Below are positions 55,405 to 63,305 of a stretch of 64,000 nucleotides of DNA, piece by piece. The notes beneath the pieces were generated by a model. The model was not told the DNA's origin, searched no databases, and saw only the letters and a list, made by a program, of their open reading frames with translations. Position 1 is the first letter of the stretch. Every line of letters starts with the position of its first letter. This DNA is from Deltaproteobacteria bacterium (lineage in GTDB: Bacteria; Desulfobacterota; Desulfomonilia; UBA1062): the NCBI GenBank assembly GCA_017992605.1, contig JAGOOG010000002.1:169261-233260 (forward strand). Reading direction: 5' to 3'. The translations under genes and the position numbers were made by a program.

Positions 55405-56668
55405 GGGCGGGCGGGTCATTGACCCTGCCAACAACTTCGATGAGCTGGCCGATGTCTCGGTCAGGGACGGGCGCATTGAGGACATTCTTCCATCGGGGAC
55501 ATCCTCTCCCGAAGGAGAAGACGTCATCGATGCCACGGGGTTCTGGGTAATGCCCGGGCTTATCGACATGCACGCGCATTTGAGAGAGCCCGGGTATGAA
55601 TACAAGGAGGATATTGCCACCGGGAGCATGGCGGCTGCGGCAGGGGGCATCACAACCGTTGTCTGCATGGCCAATACCGATCCGGTCAACGATAATCCTT
55701 CAGTGACCCAGTACATCCTCAGGAAGGCCTCAAGTGTCGGCCTGGCCAGGGTTCTTCCTGTGGGGGCCATCACCAAAGGGCTCAACGGACGGGATCTCGC
55801 GGAAATGGGGCTCATGAAGCAGGCAGGTATTGTTGCAGTCTCCGATGACGGCCGGCCGGTGGAGAGTGCGGCAGTCATGTACCGGGCACTGGAATATGCC
55901 GCCACGTTCTCTCTTCCCGTACTCCTGCACTCCGAAGACACGAGCCTCGCTGCCAGAGGAGTCATGAATGAAGGCGCCCTCTCTTCCCGCCTCGGCCTGG
56001 CTGGGATTCCGGCCATAGCGGAAGAGACCATGATATCACGGGATGTCCTGATTGCCCAGTACACGGGTGTCCCTGTCCATATAACCCACATTTCCACGAA
56101 AGGCAGCCTCGAGATCATCCGGGGGGCCAAACAGCAGGGCATAAGGGTCTCCTGTGACACCACCCCGCACCATCTTCTGCTCACCGAAGACGCCGTGGCG
56201 TCCTATGACACGAACTATAAAATGAATCCGCCCCTGCGGCACGAGGATGACCGGCATGCCCTCATCGAAGGCATAAGGATGAACCTCATCGACTGCATCG
56301 CCACGGATCATGCACCCCATGCCGCCGATGAGAAGGCCCTGGACTTCGATCTGGCCCCGTTCGGCATCATCGGGTTCCAGACCCTCCTGCCGGCCCTCAT
56401 GAAAATTCACCTCGAGCATGACATAGACTTCTCCCAGCTCCTCGCCTGCGTGAGCAGGAATCCCGCCAGAGTCCTCGGTATCGAGGGAGGAACCCTGGGC
56501 AGGGGATCACGGGCTGATGTCACGATCTTCGACCCGAAGGCCAGCTGGACGCTTTCCGAGGAGATGATCCTCTCCAAGTCGAGGAACACTCCCTTTATCG
56601 GGTGGACCTTCACCGGCCGGGTAGTGCGCACCATACTCGAGGGCAAGACGGTATACCGAGCCGACTAG
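55394..56668 (+). CDS. pyrC: Dihydroorotase
   Basis: Third step of pyrimidine synthesis, cyclisation of carbamoyl aspartate. The 424-residue type I/III enzyme has the metal motif H60-x-H62 (DMHAHLREPG), HITHISTKGS, and the active-site aspartate in CIATDHAPH. ATG 55394 lies 11 bases inside pyrB. The stop overlaps by four bases the stop region of the convergent lhgO-like gene, so no terminator separates them. Unlike inactive homologues that pair with PyrB as scaffold, all metal residues are retained. Confidence 0.96.
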   Translation: MVIRGGRVIDPANNFDELADVSVRDGRIEDILPSGTSSPEGEDVIDATGFWVMPGLIDMHAHLREPGYEYKEDIATGSMAAAAGGITTVVCMANTDPVNDNPSVTQYILRKASSVGLARVLPVGAITKGLNGRDLAEMGLMKQAGIVAVSDDGRPVESAAVMYRALEYAATFSLPVLLHSEDTSLAARGVMNEGALSSRLGLAGIPAIAEETMISRDVLIAQYTGVPVHITHISTKGSLEIIRGAKQQGIRVSCDTTPHHLLLTEDAVASYDTNYKMNPPLRHEDDRHALIEGIRMNLIDCIATDHAPHAADEKALDFDLAPFGIIGFQTLLPALMKIHLEHDIDFSQLLACVSRNPARVLGIEGGTLGRGSRADVTIFDPKASWTLSEEMILSKSRNTPFIGWTFTGRVVRTILEGKTVYRAD

Positions 56669-57798
56669 AGCAGGCCACCCTCCTCGAGCAGGGTTCTCAC
56701 CATGTCCCCGATGGCCAGGCAGCTCGTGAGGCCTGGCGATTCGATCCCGATGAGTGAGATGAGTCCAAACAAATCCCTGTCCGCCTCGTGACTGATCACG
56801 AAGTCCCTGACATTACCGCCCGGAGGCTGTATCTTCGGTCGTATCCCTGCCATGTCGGGCTGCAGGTCATCTTCGACCAGAAACGGCAGCAAGGTGCGAA
56901 CACCCCTGATGAAATCAGCTGCAAGGGCGGGATTCACATCGTAATCGATGGTATCCACATACCGTGCATCCGGGCCAAGACGTACGGATCCGGAGAGGTC
57001 CTTGGTCACGTGGATCCCCAGGCCGGTGAGTTTCTTTTCCGGGCTCGGGTACACCAGTCCGTTCACCAGGGATTGCTTTGACCCTCTCACACGGAAGTAG
57101 TGACCCTTGACCGGGAAAATGCGATAGGCAGCCTTGTCGATATCGATGCCCGCAAGGGCGGCGACCGTGTCTGCCTGAAGTCCGGCCGCATTGACAACGG
57201 CAGAGGTCTGAAAAGGGTATCGCTCGGAAGCCGGCCCCTCGACCCAGCATGCATATCCACCGGGAGTCCTCTCAATGCCCGCAAGTCTCGTTCGGTAGAG
57301 TATCGAGCACCCCCTGCCCAGCGCCAGTGCCTCCAGGCGCTTGATGAGGATGTGCGTGTCGATGATGCCGGTATTCGGTGAATACAGGGCGCTTAACCCG
57401 TTGACGTAAGGCTCCCGCTCCTTCAACTCCTTCTTCGTGAGCATTGACAGTCCTTCTGCACCGTTTCCCAGACCCTTTTTCAAGAGTTTCTCCACTGCCT
57501 CTTCCTCGTGTGAAGTTGCAGCCACGATGACCTTGCCGATCCGCCTGAACGGTACCTGGTGCTCCTCGCAGAAGGCATAGAGCATGCGGGCCCCCTCGAC
57601 ACAGAGGCGGGCCTTGAGAGACCCGGAAGGATAATAGATCCCTGCGTGGATGACTTCCGAGTTGCGGGAGCTTGTCTGTCTGCCCGGTCCGGGCTCCCTG
57701 TCGATGAGCACCACCTGCCTGCCCCTGCCTGAAGCTGCACATGCAGCGGCAAGACCTATGACGCCGGCCCCGACGATGGTGATGTCCACGTGAAGCAT
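56665..57798 (-). CDS. FAD-dependent oxidoreductase, L-2-hydroxyglutarate oxidase-like
   Basis: A 377-residue DAO-superfamily flavoprotein. The FAD motif GAGVIG is at 10-15 and the family block TSSRNSEVIHAGIYYP at 42-57. ARLCVEGARMLYAFCEE and NAAGLQADTVA follow. It is closest in pattern to LhgO/L2HGDH, which oxidises L-2-hydroxyglutarate, but related glycerol-3-phosphate-type enzymes cannot be excluded. ATG 57798 is preceded by TAGGTG; the longer frame to 57942 lacks a ribosome site. Divergent from the GAPDH-like gene, convergent to pyrC. Confidence 0.83.
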   Translation of the reverse strand: MLHVDITIVGAGVIGLAAACAASGRGRQVVLIDREPGPGRQTSSRNSEVIHAGIYYPSGSLKARLCVEGARMLYAFCEEHQVPFRRIGKVIVAATSHEEEAVEKLLKKGLGNGAEGLSMLTKKELKEREPYVNGLSALYSPNTGIIDTHILIKRLEALALGRGCSILYRTRLAGIERTPGGYACWVEGPASERYPFQTSAVVNAAGLQADTVAALAGIDIDKAAYRIFPVKGHYFRVRGSKQSLVNGLVYPSPEKKLTGLGIHVTKDLSGSVRLGPDARYVDTIDYDVNPALAADFIRGVRTLLPFLVEDDLQPDMAGIRPKIQPPGGNVRDFVISHEADRDLFGLISLIGIESPGLTSCLAIGDMVRTLLEEGGLL

Positions 57799-57936
57799 GG
57801 CGCACCTATAGCAGGAAAAGGAAACCGGAGGAAGTGAAACGGAAAGAAGTCCCATGGTTGGCCGCATTGCACCCAGGCAGACATAAGCGCTTTCCCTCTT
57901 GGTTCTCCCTGCAAAAAGCGCGCGTACCCTCTTGAG

Positions 57937-57971
57937 AGGCAAGGAGCACCACGCTCGAGAGTTCCTTGCCT
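57937..57971. repeat. Operator-like inverted repeat over the -35 of the GAPDH-like gene
   Basis: AGGCAAGGA (57937-57945) and TCCTTGCCT (57963-57971) are perfect nine-base arms separated by 17 bases. The right arm covers the predicted -35 element of the promoter below. This is the classic geometry for a dimeric repressor or activator. The binding protein is unknown. Confidence 0.6.
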
Positions 57972-57994
57972 GACTGTGAGGTATCTGCTATACA
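57966..57994 (+). promoter_or_regulatory. Promoter of the GAPDH-like gene
   Basis: TTGCCT at 57966-57971, 17-base spacer, TATACA at 57989-57994. Start would be near 58001, about 39 bases before the ATG at 58040, which itself has GGAGGAGG upstream. Overlaps the inverted repeat. Confidence 0.6.
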
Positions 57995-58039
57995 ATCTAT
58001 GTTCACGCACACCACACAACACTTTTCGCGGAGGAGGCC

Positions 58040-59806
58040 ATGGATATCAGAGACAAGGTTCCGGTCATCAGGGTAGCCATCAGGGGTGCCAACGGAAGGA
58101 TGGGCCTTCAGGCCATCTATGCATCTATGGAGAACAATGAGGATATCCTCGCCAGGGCAAAGACGAAGGAACTTACCGATAAGGATGTCTGGATCGATGT
58201 CGTGTTCGGGGCGTTTACCGCGGACATCCCTACCGTGCAGCAGCTCCTGGCAGGGGTCATGCGATCGGAGAAGTCCAAGATCCTGGAGGGATACGACAAG
58301 AATGGCAGCCCCATTTACAGGCTGAAGGCGGACGGGAAACACGAGCTTCGGACAAAATACGTGGAGCAGACCCTCGATGAAGAGCCCCAGCGCGACCATG
58401 TCATTCCCTTTGACCGCCAGGAGCTGATAGATTCACCGGAAGGGCTGCCTGCGATCAAGATCCTTTCTCACGACAAACAGGAAGTCCTCTCGGTGATACG
58501 CCATGCCAACATCCGTTTGGGGGAGCTCTCTGCCGAAGCCATCATGGACAGGGTCCTTGACACGGCCCATGAACTCGGTACCAATGTACTCCTGGCCTGC
58601 GTGGGAGACACGGCCAAGAAGGCTGACCGGATGCAGAAGTGGCTCGACAAGATCCACGAGAAGAAATATGCCATGGGGTATCTGGAGTCCGCCCCTGCAA
58701 AGGGTTGGGAGAAGAGGATGCTCTCCCGCCAGGACGAGATCAGTGTCCTGTGTTCCAGGAACTACAGCCCCACGGGAACGCTCTTCAGAACGGGCATCGC
58801 CCTGAATCGGCCGCTGTTCACCTATAACAACTTCGAGTTCGGAAAAGCCGCGGACAGGTTCAAGAAGATCTTCACCCGCATTGTTAGCCAGATCATAGCT
58901 ACGGATGCTTTCAAGGAATTCGCGCAGATCCTCAAGAAGGCGCCCTCAACGATCAGGGAGATCGATGGCCAGAAGATCCTGGTGAATCTCCCCCCGTCGT
59001 TTCTCACGATAACTTCTCCAAGCTACATCATCTTCAGCTTCTACGAGGACAACGAGTACGGGTTCATCTGCGGTGCCTTGATCCCCAATCTGAAGGCCCT
59101 GGGGCTGGTCTATCGGGACCTCGCCCTGGTGAAAAAGGCACGTGGCGACGGCCTGAAGTACGAAGCGGTCACCAATATCCCTGGACTCTTCGGTACGGAC
59201 TGGATGATGAGTGCCCCCGAAGAGATCATCAAGCGAGGCGGTGCCATGTCCACGAGTTCTTGTACCACGAACGGCAATATCATGGGCGATACCGTCATGA
59301 TCCTCGCCCTGCACTGCTATTTTGATTTCTTTGCGGATACCCTGAAGGATTACTACACCTGTATCGATTCTGCCAAGAGGGGCAAGATCGAGGAAAAGAT
59401 AGAGAAGAAGTTTTCCGAATTCAAGGGATATCTGAACAAGATCCTTTCGCACAGGGCTCAGTTGATCAAGACCATCTTCAACTTCTATTACGATCAGATC
59501 TCCTATATCAATACCGACATGCAGCACGGCCTTACGCGATCAGAGTCCCCGGAGGTTCTGGATTTCCTGAGGGAGACATCTTCGGGTTCCCAGACGGAGG
59601 TCCCCAAGCTTCTCTCGCTGCCCGGTCGAGAGAAGGACTATCTCACGGGCCTCAAGGACATGGTGGCCGAGCAGCTTGCAGCAGAGAAGGACGATCGGGA
59701 AAAGGCAGCCCTTGCCGAGCAGCTCAAGAAGATCGAGGACAGCATCAGGACCATTGAGAAGAGTATCAATATCGTTGATATCCTCGAGAAAACGGAGGGC
59801 AAATAG
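58040..59806 (+). CDS. Divergent glyceraldehyde-3-phosphate dehydrogenase-like protein
   Basis: A 588-residue soluble protein, nearly twice the length of GAPDH. It begins with a Rossmann-like VAIRGANGRMG (12-22), which resembles the GxGRxGR start of GAPDH. A segment YEDNEYGF at 335-342 looks like the WYDNEWGYS of GAPDH, and SSCTTN at 406-411 is the catalytic-cysteine signature with C408. In true GAPDH the cysteine motif comes first (near 150) and WYDNEWGY second (near 310); here the order is reversed and both lie late. The last 45 residues are a coiled coil (LAEQLKKIEDSIRTIEK). A strong ribosome site supports the start. It may be a distant NAD enzyme or a lookalike. Confidence 0.7.
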   Translation: MDIRDKVPVIRVAIRGANGRMGLQAIYASMENNEDILARAKTKELTDKDVWIDVVFGAFTADIPTVQQLLAGVMRSEKSKILEGYDKNGSPIYRLKADGKHELRTKYVEQTLDEEPQRDHVIPFDRQELIDSPEGLPAIKILSHDKQEVLSVIRHANIRLGELSAEAIMDRVLDTAHELGTNVLLACVGDTAKKADRMQKWLDKIHEKKYAMGYLESAPAKGWEKRMLSRQDEISVLCSRNYSPTGTLFRTGIALNRPLFTYNNFEFGKAADRFKKIFTRIVSQIIATDAFKEFAQILKKAPSTIREIDGQKILVNLPPSFLTITSPSYIIFSFYEDNEYGFICGALIPNLKALGLVYRDLALVKKARGDGLKYEAVTNIPGLFGTDWMMSAPEEIIKRGGAMSTSSCTTNGNIMGDTVMILALHCYFDFFADTLKDYYTCIDSAKRGKIEEKIEKKFSEFKGYLNKILSHRAQLIKTIFNFYYDQISYINTDMQHGLTRSESPEVLDFLRETSSGSQTEVPKLLSLPGREKDYLTGLKDMVAEQLAAEKDDREKAALAEQLKKIEDSIRTIEKSINIVDILEKTEGK

Positions 59807-59809
59807 GCC

Positions 59810-59839
59810 TTGACACCCCGTTTTTATTTGGACTATGAA
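59810..59839 (+). promoter_or_regulatory. Promoter of tRNA-Met
   Basis: TTGACA at 59810-59815, 18-base spacer, TATGAA at 59834-59839, ten bases from the mature tRNA 5' end. The same layout occurs before tRNA-Gly. Confidence 0.65.
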
Positions 59840-59848
59840 CCCGTGAGA

Positions 59849-59921
59849 GGGCCCATAGCTCAATTGGTAGAGCCACCGGCTCATAACCGGTAGGTCCCTG
59901 GTTCGATTCCAGGTGGGCCCA
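59849..59921 (+). tRNA. tRNA-Met (anticodon CAU), elongator or Ile2 type
   Basis: Complete cloverleaf of 73 bases. The acceptor arm GGGCCCA pairs with TGGGCCC, the D arm is GCTC/GAGC, the anticodon stem is ACCGG/CCGGT with loop CTCATAA (anticodon CAT), and the T arm is CCTGG-TTCGATT-CCAGG. Discriminator A; CCA is not encoded. The 1-72 pair is G-C, so it is not the initiator. It could be elongator tRNA-Met or tRNA-Ile2 read by TilS-modified CAU; the sequence alone does not settle this. Confidence 0.93.
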
Positions 59922-60002
59922 TTGCTGGGCCAAGGGAAAAAGGGTGAGAAAGGGAATTGTACAGGATCACTGTTTCAGAATAACAATCGGCCGAAAGGTC
60001 AC

Positions 60003-60034
60003 AAAGGGGTGCTCTTCAGCAGCATCCCTTTTTT
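60003..60034 (+). terminator. Intrinsic terminator between tRNA-Met and nif3
   Basis: An 11-pair stem (60003-60013 with 60021-60031, one G-T pair), a seven-base loop and a T-run at 60029-60034. It ends four bases before the nif3 ATG at 60039. Confidence 0.9.
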
Positions 60035-60038
60035 ATTT

Positions 60039-60779
60039 ATGAAGCTCAGAGACGTGATGACCGTTCTTGAAAGTATTGCCCCGTTCGATGCAGCTGAAGA
60101 ATGGGACAATGTAGGGCTCCAGATAGGAGACCCTGGCAGCGAGATCCAAGCGGTTTTAGTCGCCCTTGATCCATCATATGACGTGATCAGGGGAGCAGCG
60201 AGATCAAAAACTGATCTTATTCTCACCCACCATCCCCTCATGCTCAAACCCTTCTCCCGGTTGGATCTGAGCCGGGGCGTAGGAAAGAAGCTCGCCATGC
60301 TCATCCGTGGGCGCATGAATCTTGTGAGTATGCACACGAACCTCGACAAGGCCCCAGGTGGCGTTGCAGATGAACTTGCAGCAAGGCTGAGTCTTTGTGA
60401 GGTAAATTCTCATGGAGCACTGAGGCTGGGGACTCTCAGGAAGAAGACGCCTCTGAGAGACTGGATAAATGGACTGCCGTTTCAGACAGGACGTATATGT
60501 GATGCGGGAAGAGATGTCTTGAAGATAGCCGCCTGTCCGGGCAGCGGCATGGAATACTGGCGTCAGGCAAGGGAGCTCGGGTGCGATACCATGGTAACAG
60601 GAGATGTACGCTACCATGCGGCCCTCGACGCCCTGGAGGATGGCATGAACGTGGTGGACCTTGGACATTTCGGGACGGAGGAGGTCATCCTGAAGCCACT
60701 TGCTGCAAGATTGAGAAGGGAACTGAAGGGAGTGGCGGTCCGTGCCCATAAGGGCAGGGACGTTTTTTCCTCTATCTAG
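60039..60779 (+). CDS. Nif3-like dinuclear metal center protein (DUF34)
   Basis: A 246-residue DUF34/Nif3 protein, cytoplasmic, with a predicted dinuclear metal site. The pattern AEEWDNVGLQIGD, LILTHHPLMLKPF and VSMHTNLDKAPGGV includes the HH and HxN metal ligands, and the C-terminal DLGHFGTEEVILKPLAARL carries the final histidine and glutamate. Its exact enzymatic role is unsettled. ATG 60039 gives the standard start MKLRDVMTVLESIAPF; it has no ribosome site since the bases before it belong to a terminator. Followed by the zinc-ribbon gene after 23 bases, a frequent pairing. Confidence 0.92.
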   Translation: MKLRDVMTVLESIAPFDAAEEWDNVGLQIGDPGSEIQAVLVALDPSYDVIRGAARSKTDLILTHHPLMLKPFSRLDLSRGVGKKLAMLIRGRMNLVSMHTNLDKAPGGVADELAARLSLCEVNSHGALRLGTLRKKTPLRDWINGLPFQTGRICDAGRDVLKIAACPGSGMEYWRQARELGCDTMVTGDVRYHAALDALEDGMNVVDLGHFGTEEVILKPLAARLRRELKGVAVRAHKGRDVFSSI

Positions 60780-60802
60780 CATACAGACAAGGAGATACAA
60801 CG

Positions 60803-61522
60803 TTGAAAGATTTACTTGCTGATCTGATCGCGCTGCAGGATGTGGAACTCGAGATATTCAAGGCCGAAGAGGGACTGAGAGAACTCCCCAAGGATATTTC
60901 CGAGATAGAGAGCATCATGAACGCCCGCCGGAAATCACTGGATGCGGTGGATGAAGAAATCTCCTCGTATGAGCAGCGCAAGGCGCCGCTGGAGGCGGAA
61001 CTGAAGGAGAACCAGGCCATTCTGGACGCAGCGGATGCGAGGATAAAGCGCATCAAGACGAACAAAGAGTTCCTCGCACTGCAGCGCGAGATCGACCTGG
61101 CCAAGAAGCGGAAATCGGACCTCGAAGAGCAGATTCTGACGATTATGGACAAGATCGAAAAGAAGAGCTTGGAACGGGAACGCATCCGCACATCGTTCGA
61201 GACCGACAAGGTTATCCTGGATGAACGGAAGGAAAAGGTTGTCGGACAGATGAAGGATCTCGAGGCGGTTCTGGCCGAGTATAAGGGAAAGGACAAGAAC
61301 CTGCGCAAGATTGTCGATCCGTCGCTGCTCTCGAAATATGACCGCATCAAGCAGGGAAAGAAGGGCCTGGCTGTGGTGGAGTGTCATGATGGGGTGTGCA
61401 GGGGATGCCACATGCACATCCAGCCCCAGCTCTACAACGAGCTTGTAAGAGGGGACAAGCTCATCATCTGTCCTTCCTGCCAGAGGATACTGTTCGTGAA
61501 GCCCAAAGGCGGTGAAGAATAG
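60803..61522 (+). CDS. C4-type zinc ribbon protein with long coiled coil
   Basis: A 239-residue protein related to the HP0958/FlgZ family: a coiled coil at about 8-175 and a C-terminal zinc ribbon with C199, C202, C223 and C226 (CRGC and CPSC). Helicobacter HP0958 binds RpoN and flaA mRNA; in other bacteria the role is unclear, and it is often found next to nif3. The start is TTG 60803 with AAGGAG eight bases upstream; no ATG is near. A strong case for a real TTG start. Confidence 0.88.
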   Translation: MKDLLADLIALQDVELEIFKAEEGLRELPKDISEIESIMNARRKSLDAVDEEISSYEQRKAPLEAELKENQAILDAADARIKRIKTNKEFLALQREIDLAKKRKSDLEEQILTIMDKIEKKSLERERIRTSFETDKVILDERKEKVVGQMKDLEAVLAEYKGKDKNLRKIVDPSLLSKYDRIKQGKKGLAVVECHDGVCRGCHMHIQPQLYNELVRGDKLIICPSCQRILFVKPKGGEE

Positions 61523-61850
61523 GGCTGATACCCGGTGAACGGCCTTCTGCAGACAAGGGGGCATTCTCCCCTTGAAAATGCCCCTGAACCGTGTATCATG
61601 GTAGTTGAATTGTAACTGAAGATAGAGAAGATCACCTCTCGAACCTCATCGCTGCAATGCCCTCCGGATTTGATGCAATTTCTTGAAAACATATATGATA
61701 ATTTTTCTCTCAAGTATTTTTATCTGGTGCCGTATATATACTGTGGAATGAAAATTCGTATGCTTGATGCTATGACTCTTACCGGCCGCCGGGCAGCAAG
61801 GCTTAATTATATCTTAAGCGATTCCACTAACCAAAAGGAGGAATGAGGCT
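61523..61850. other. Intergenic region before pilA, with mutually exclusive hairpins
   Basis: A 328-base non-coding stretch. Near its 5' end CAAGGGG (61554-61560) can pair with CCCCTTG (61568-61574), or GGGGCATT (61558-61565) with AATGCCCC (61577-61584); the two hairpins exclude each other, as in attenuators. No T-run follows. The rest becomes AT-rich (61680-61740, with TATATATACT near 61730). No sigma54 -24/-12 pair GG...GC was found, though pilin genes often use one. Confidence 0.45.
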
Positions 61851-62312
61851 ATGTTAAAACTGTTCAGATCAAGCAAAAAAGGTTTTACGCTTATCGAGTT
61901 GATGATCGTCGTGGCGATCATCGGTATCCTGGCGGCCATCGCTATCCCGGCATACAGCAATTACACCAGGAAGGCGAGACTGACAGAAGTCACCCATGCC
62001 ATGGGTGCAGTGGGCAATGCGGCCATCGAAGTGTTCCAGGCACAGGGGACCTACCCCACAGCAACAAACCTTGCCATGGTGCAGACCTCCATGGGAATTA
62101 CCGTTCCGACGACGTATGTGTCTGATGCTACGGTTACGCCGAACAATGCGGTAGCTCCTTTCTATGCTGACATCCAGGTCACCTTCAACGGGACGATCCA
62201 GCAGGATTGGAATGGTCGCGTTCTCACGCTGAGGGTAATGCAGGGTGCACGTTCAGACTGGAACCCGGATAGCACCGATACCCTCCCGACTGAATTCATC
62301 CCCAGAGAGTAG
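61851..62312 (+). CDS. pilA: Type IV pilin (PilA-like major pilin)
   Basis: A 153-residue prepilin. The leader is short and basic ([11 protein letters not shown]), cleavage falls between G11 and F12, and the mature protein begins [24 protein letters not shown] with E5 present. The mature length is about 142 residues. There is no C-terminal cysteine pair (no D-region disulfide). An AAGGAGG site precedes the ATG. No other pil genes are near, so this is an orphan locus with its own terminator; it could serve motility, adhesion or DNA uptake. Confidence 0.93.
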   Translation: MLKLFRSSKKGFTLIELMIVVAIIGILAAIAIPAYSNYTRKARLTEVTHAMGAVGNAAIEVFQAQGTYPTATNLAMVQTSMGITVPTTYVSDATVTPNNAVAPFYADIQVTFNGTIQQDWNGRVLTLRVMQGARSDWNPDSTDTLPTEFIPRE

Positions 62313-62337
62313 TAGTTCCATCTCCACCGAAGCTACA

Positions 62338-62373
62338 GGGGCTTGGTGCCGAGCACCAAGCCCCTTTTCCTTT
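62338..62373 (+). terminator. Strong intrinsic terminator of pilA
   Basis: A perfect 12-base stem GGGGCTTGGTGC (62338-62349) and GCACCAAGCCCC (62353-62364) with a three-base loop, then TTTTCCTTT. It lies 26 bases after the pilin stop and makes pilA a single-gene transcript. Confidence 0.93.
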
Positions 62374-62400
62374 GTTGATACAACGGCAAGCAAATATCAA

Positions 62401-62457
62401 CATACTCCACCCCTCATAGCTGTGCACACGAGGGTTTGGATGGATTCCTGGAGTATG
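62401..62457 (+). repeat. Nested inverted repeats in the leader of the MutY-like gene
   Basis: CATACTCC (62401-62408) pairs with GGAGTATG (62450-62457), perfect eight-base arms 41 bases apart. Inside them CCCTC (62411-62415) pairs with GAGGG (62430-62434), around the palindrome GTGCAC (62422-62427). The outer arm ends 13 bases before the ATG at 62471, so a folded RNA could block the ribosome. Confidence 0.5.
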
Positions 62458-62470
62458 CTACTACAGCAAC

Positions 62471-63292
62471 ATGATGCAACGAATTATGGCCTCGCTAGGT
62501 GCTTTTCAGAGAGATATCCTTGAATATCACCGACTGCATGCCAGGCCCATGCCATGGAGGGAAACAAGAGACCCCTACCGCATCCTCGTCTCCGAATTCA
62601 TGCTCCAGCAGACCCAGGTCGAGCGGGTCCTTGGCAAGTACCCCTTGTTCATAGCGTCATTCCCTGATTTTCAAACGATATCCTGCGCTTCTCTGAAGGA
62701 CGTCCTGTTGCACTGGCAGGGACTCGGGTACAACCGCAGGGCCGTGAACCTGTGGAAGACCGCCCAGGCGGTCGTTGAGGGTTTTCATGGTGACCTTCCC
62801 GAAACCCGGGAGGAGCTGATCCGCATGCCCGGCATCGGCCGGGCGACGGCCGGGGCCATCCTTGCCTTTGCCTTCAACAGGCCCGTTGTCTTCATCGAGA
62901 CCAACATACGCAGGGCCTTCATCCATCACTTTTTTCAGGACAGGAAGGATGTCCGTGACAGCGAGATCCTTCCCCTGGTGGAGGCGACCCTGGACTACGA
63001 GAATCCCCGACAGTGGTACTATGCCCTCATGGATTATGGTTCCATGCTGGGGAGGCTCTCATCGAACCCCAACAGGAGAAGCGCCCATTACACCAGACAG
63101 GCACCTTTTCATGGATCCGACCGGCAGGTGCGGGGAAGGATAATCAGGGTGCTTCTCGAAAAGGGCACGATCACAAGGAAGTCCATCATCTCACAGCTGA
63201 ACATTGAGGCTGACCGGATGCGAAGGATCCTCTCAGGGCTTGAATGTGATGGCCTCATAGTCCGAGAGGGAAACAGCTTTCGTCTCCCCTGA
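62471..63292 (+). CDS. MutY-like HhH-GPD DNA glycosylase without iron-sulfur cluster
   Basis: A 273-residue glycosylase of the MutY/Nth superfamily. E42 (ILVSEFMLQQTQVERV) is the MutY catalytic glutamate, and the helix-hairpin-helix is MPGIGRATAGA (119-129). At the position of the nucleophilic MutY aspartate the sequence is FIETN, so Asp is replaced by E143. The four cysteines of the C-terminal iron-sulfur cluster are absent, and so is the MutT-like 8-oxoG domain; instead residues 215-273 look like a winged helix (VRGRIIRVLLEKGTITRKSIISQL). A/G-specific adenine glycosylase activity is likely but not certain. Start is ATG 62471, with further in-frame ATG codons at 62474 and 62486. Confidence 0.82.
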   Translation: MMQRIMASLGAFQRDILEYHRLHARPMPWRETRDPYRILVSEFMLQQTQVERVLGKYPLFIASFPDFQTISCASLKDVLLHWQGLGYNRRAVNLWKTAQAVVEGFHGDLPETREELIRMPGIGRATAGAILAFAFNRPVVFIETNIRRAFIHHFFQDRKDVRDSEILPLVEATLDYENPRQWYYALMDYGSMLGRLSSNPNRRSAHYTRQAPFHGSDRQVRGRIIRVLLEKGTITRKSIISQLNIEADRMRRILSGLECDGLIVREGNSFRLP

Positions 63293-63305
63293 GATGGAAT
63301 TGTTT

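Noticed and set aside
61523..61850. A structural RNA such as RNase P RNA between the zinc-ribbon gene and pilA
   Set aside because: No conserved RNase P core element was recognised, and the length is short for that RNA.
61680..61850. A sigma54 promoter for pilA
   Set aside because: No GG and GC doublets at -24/-12 spacing with the usual context were found.
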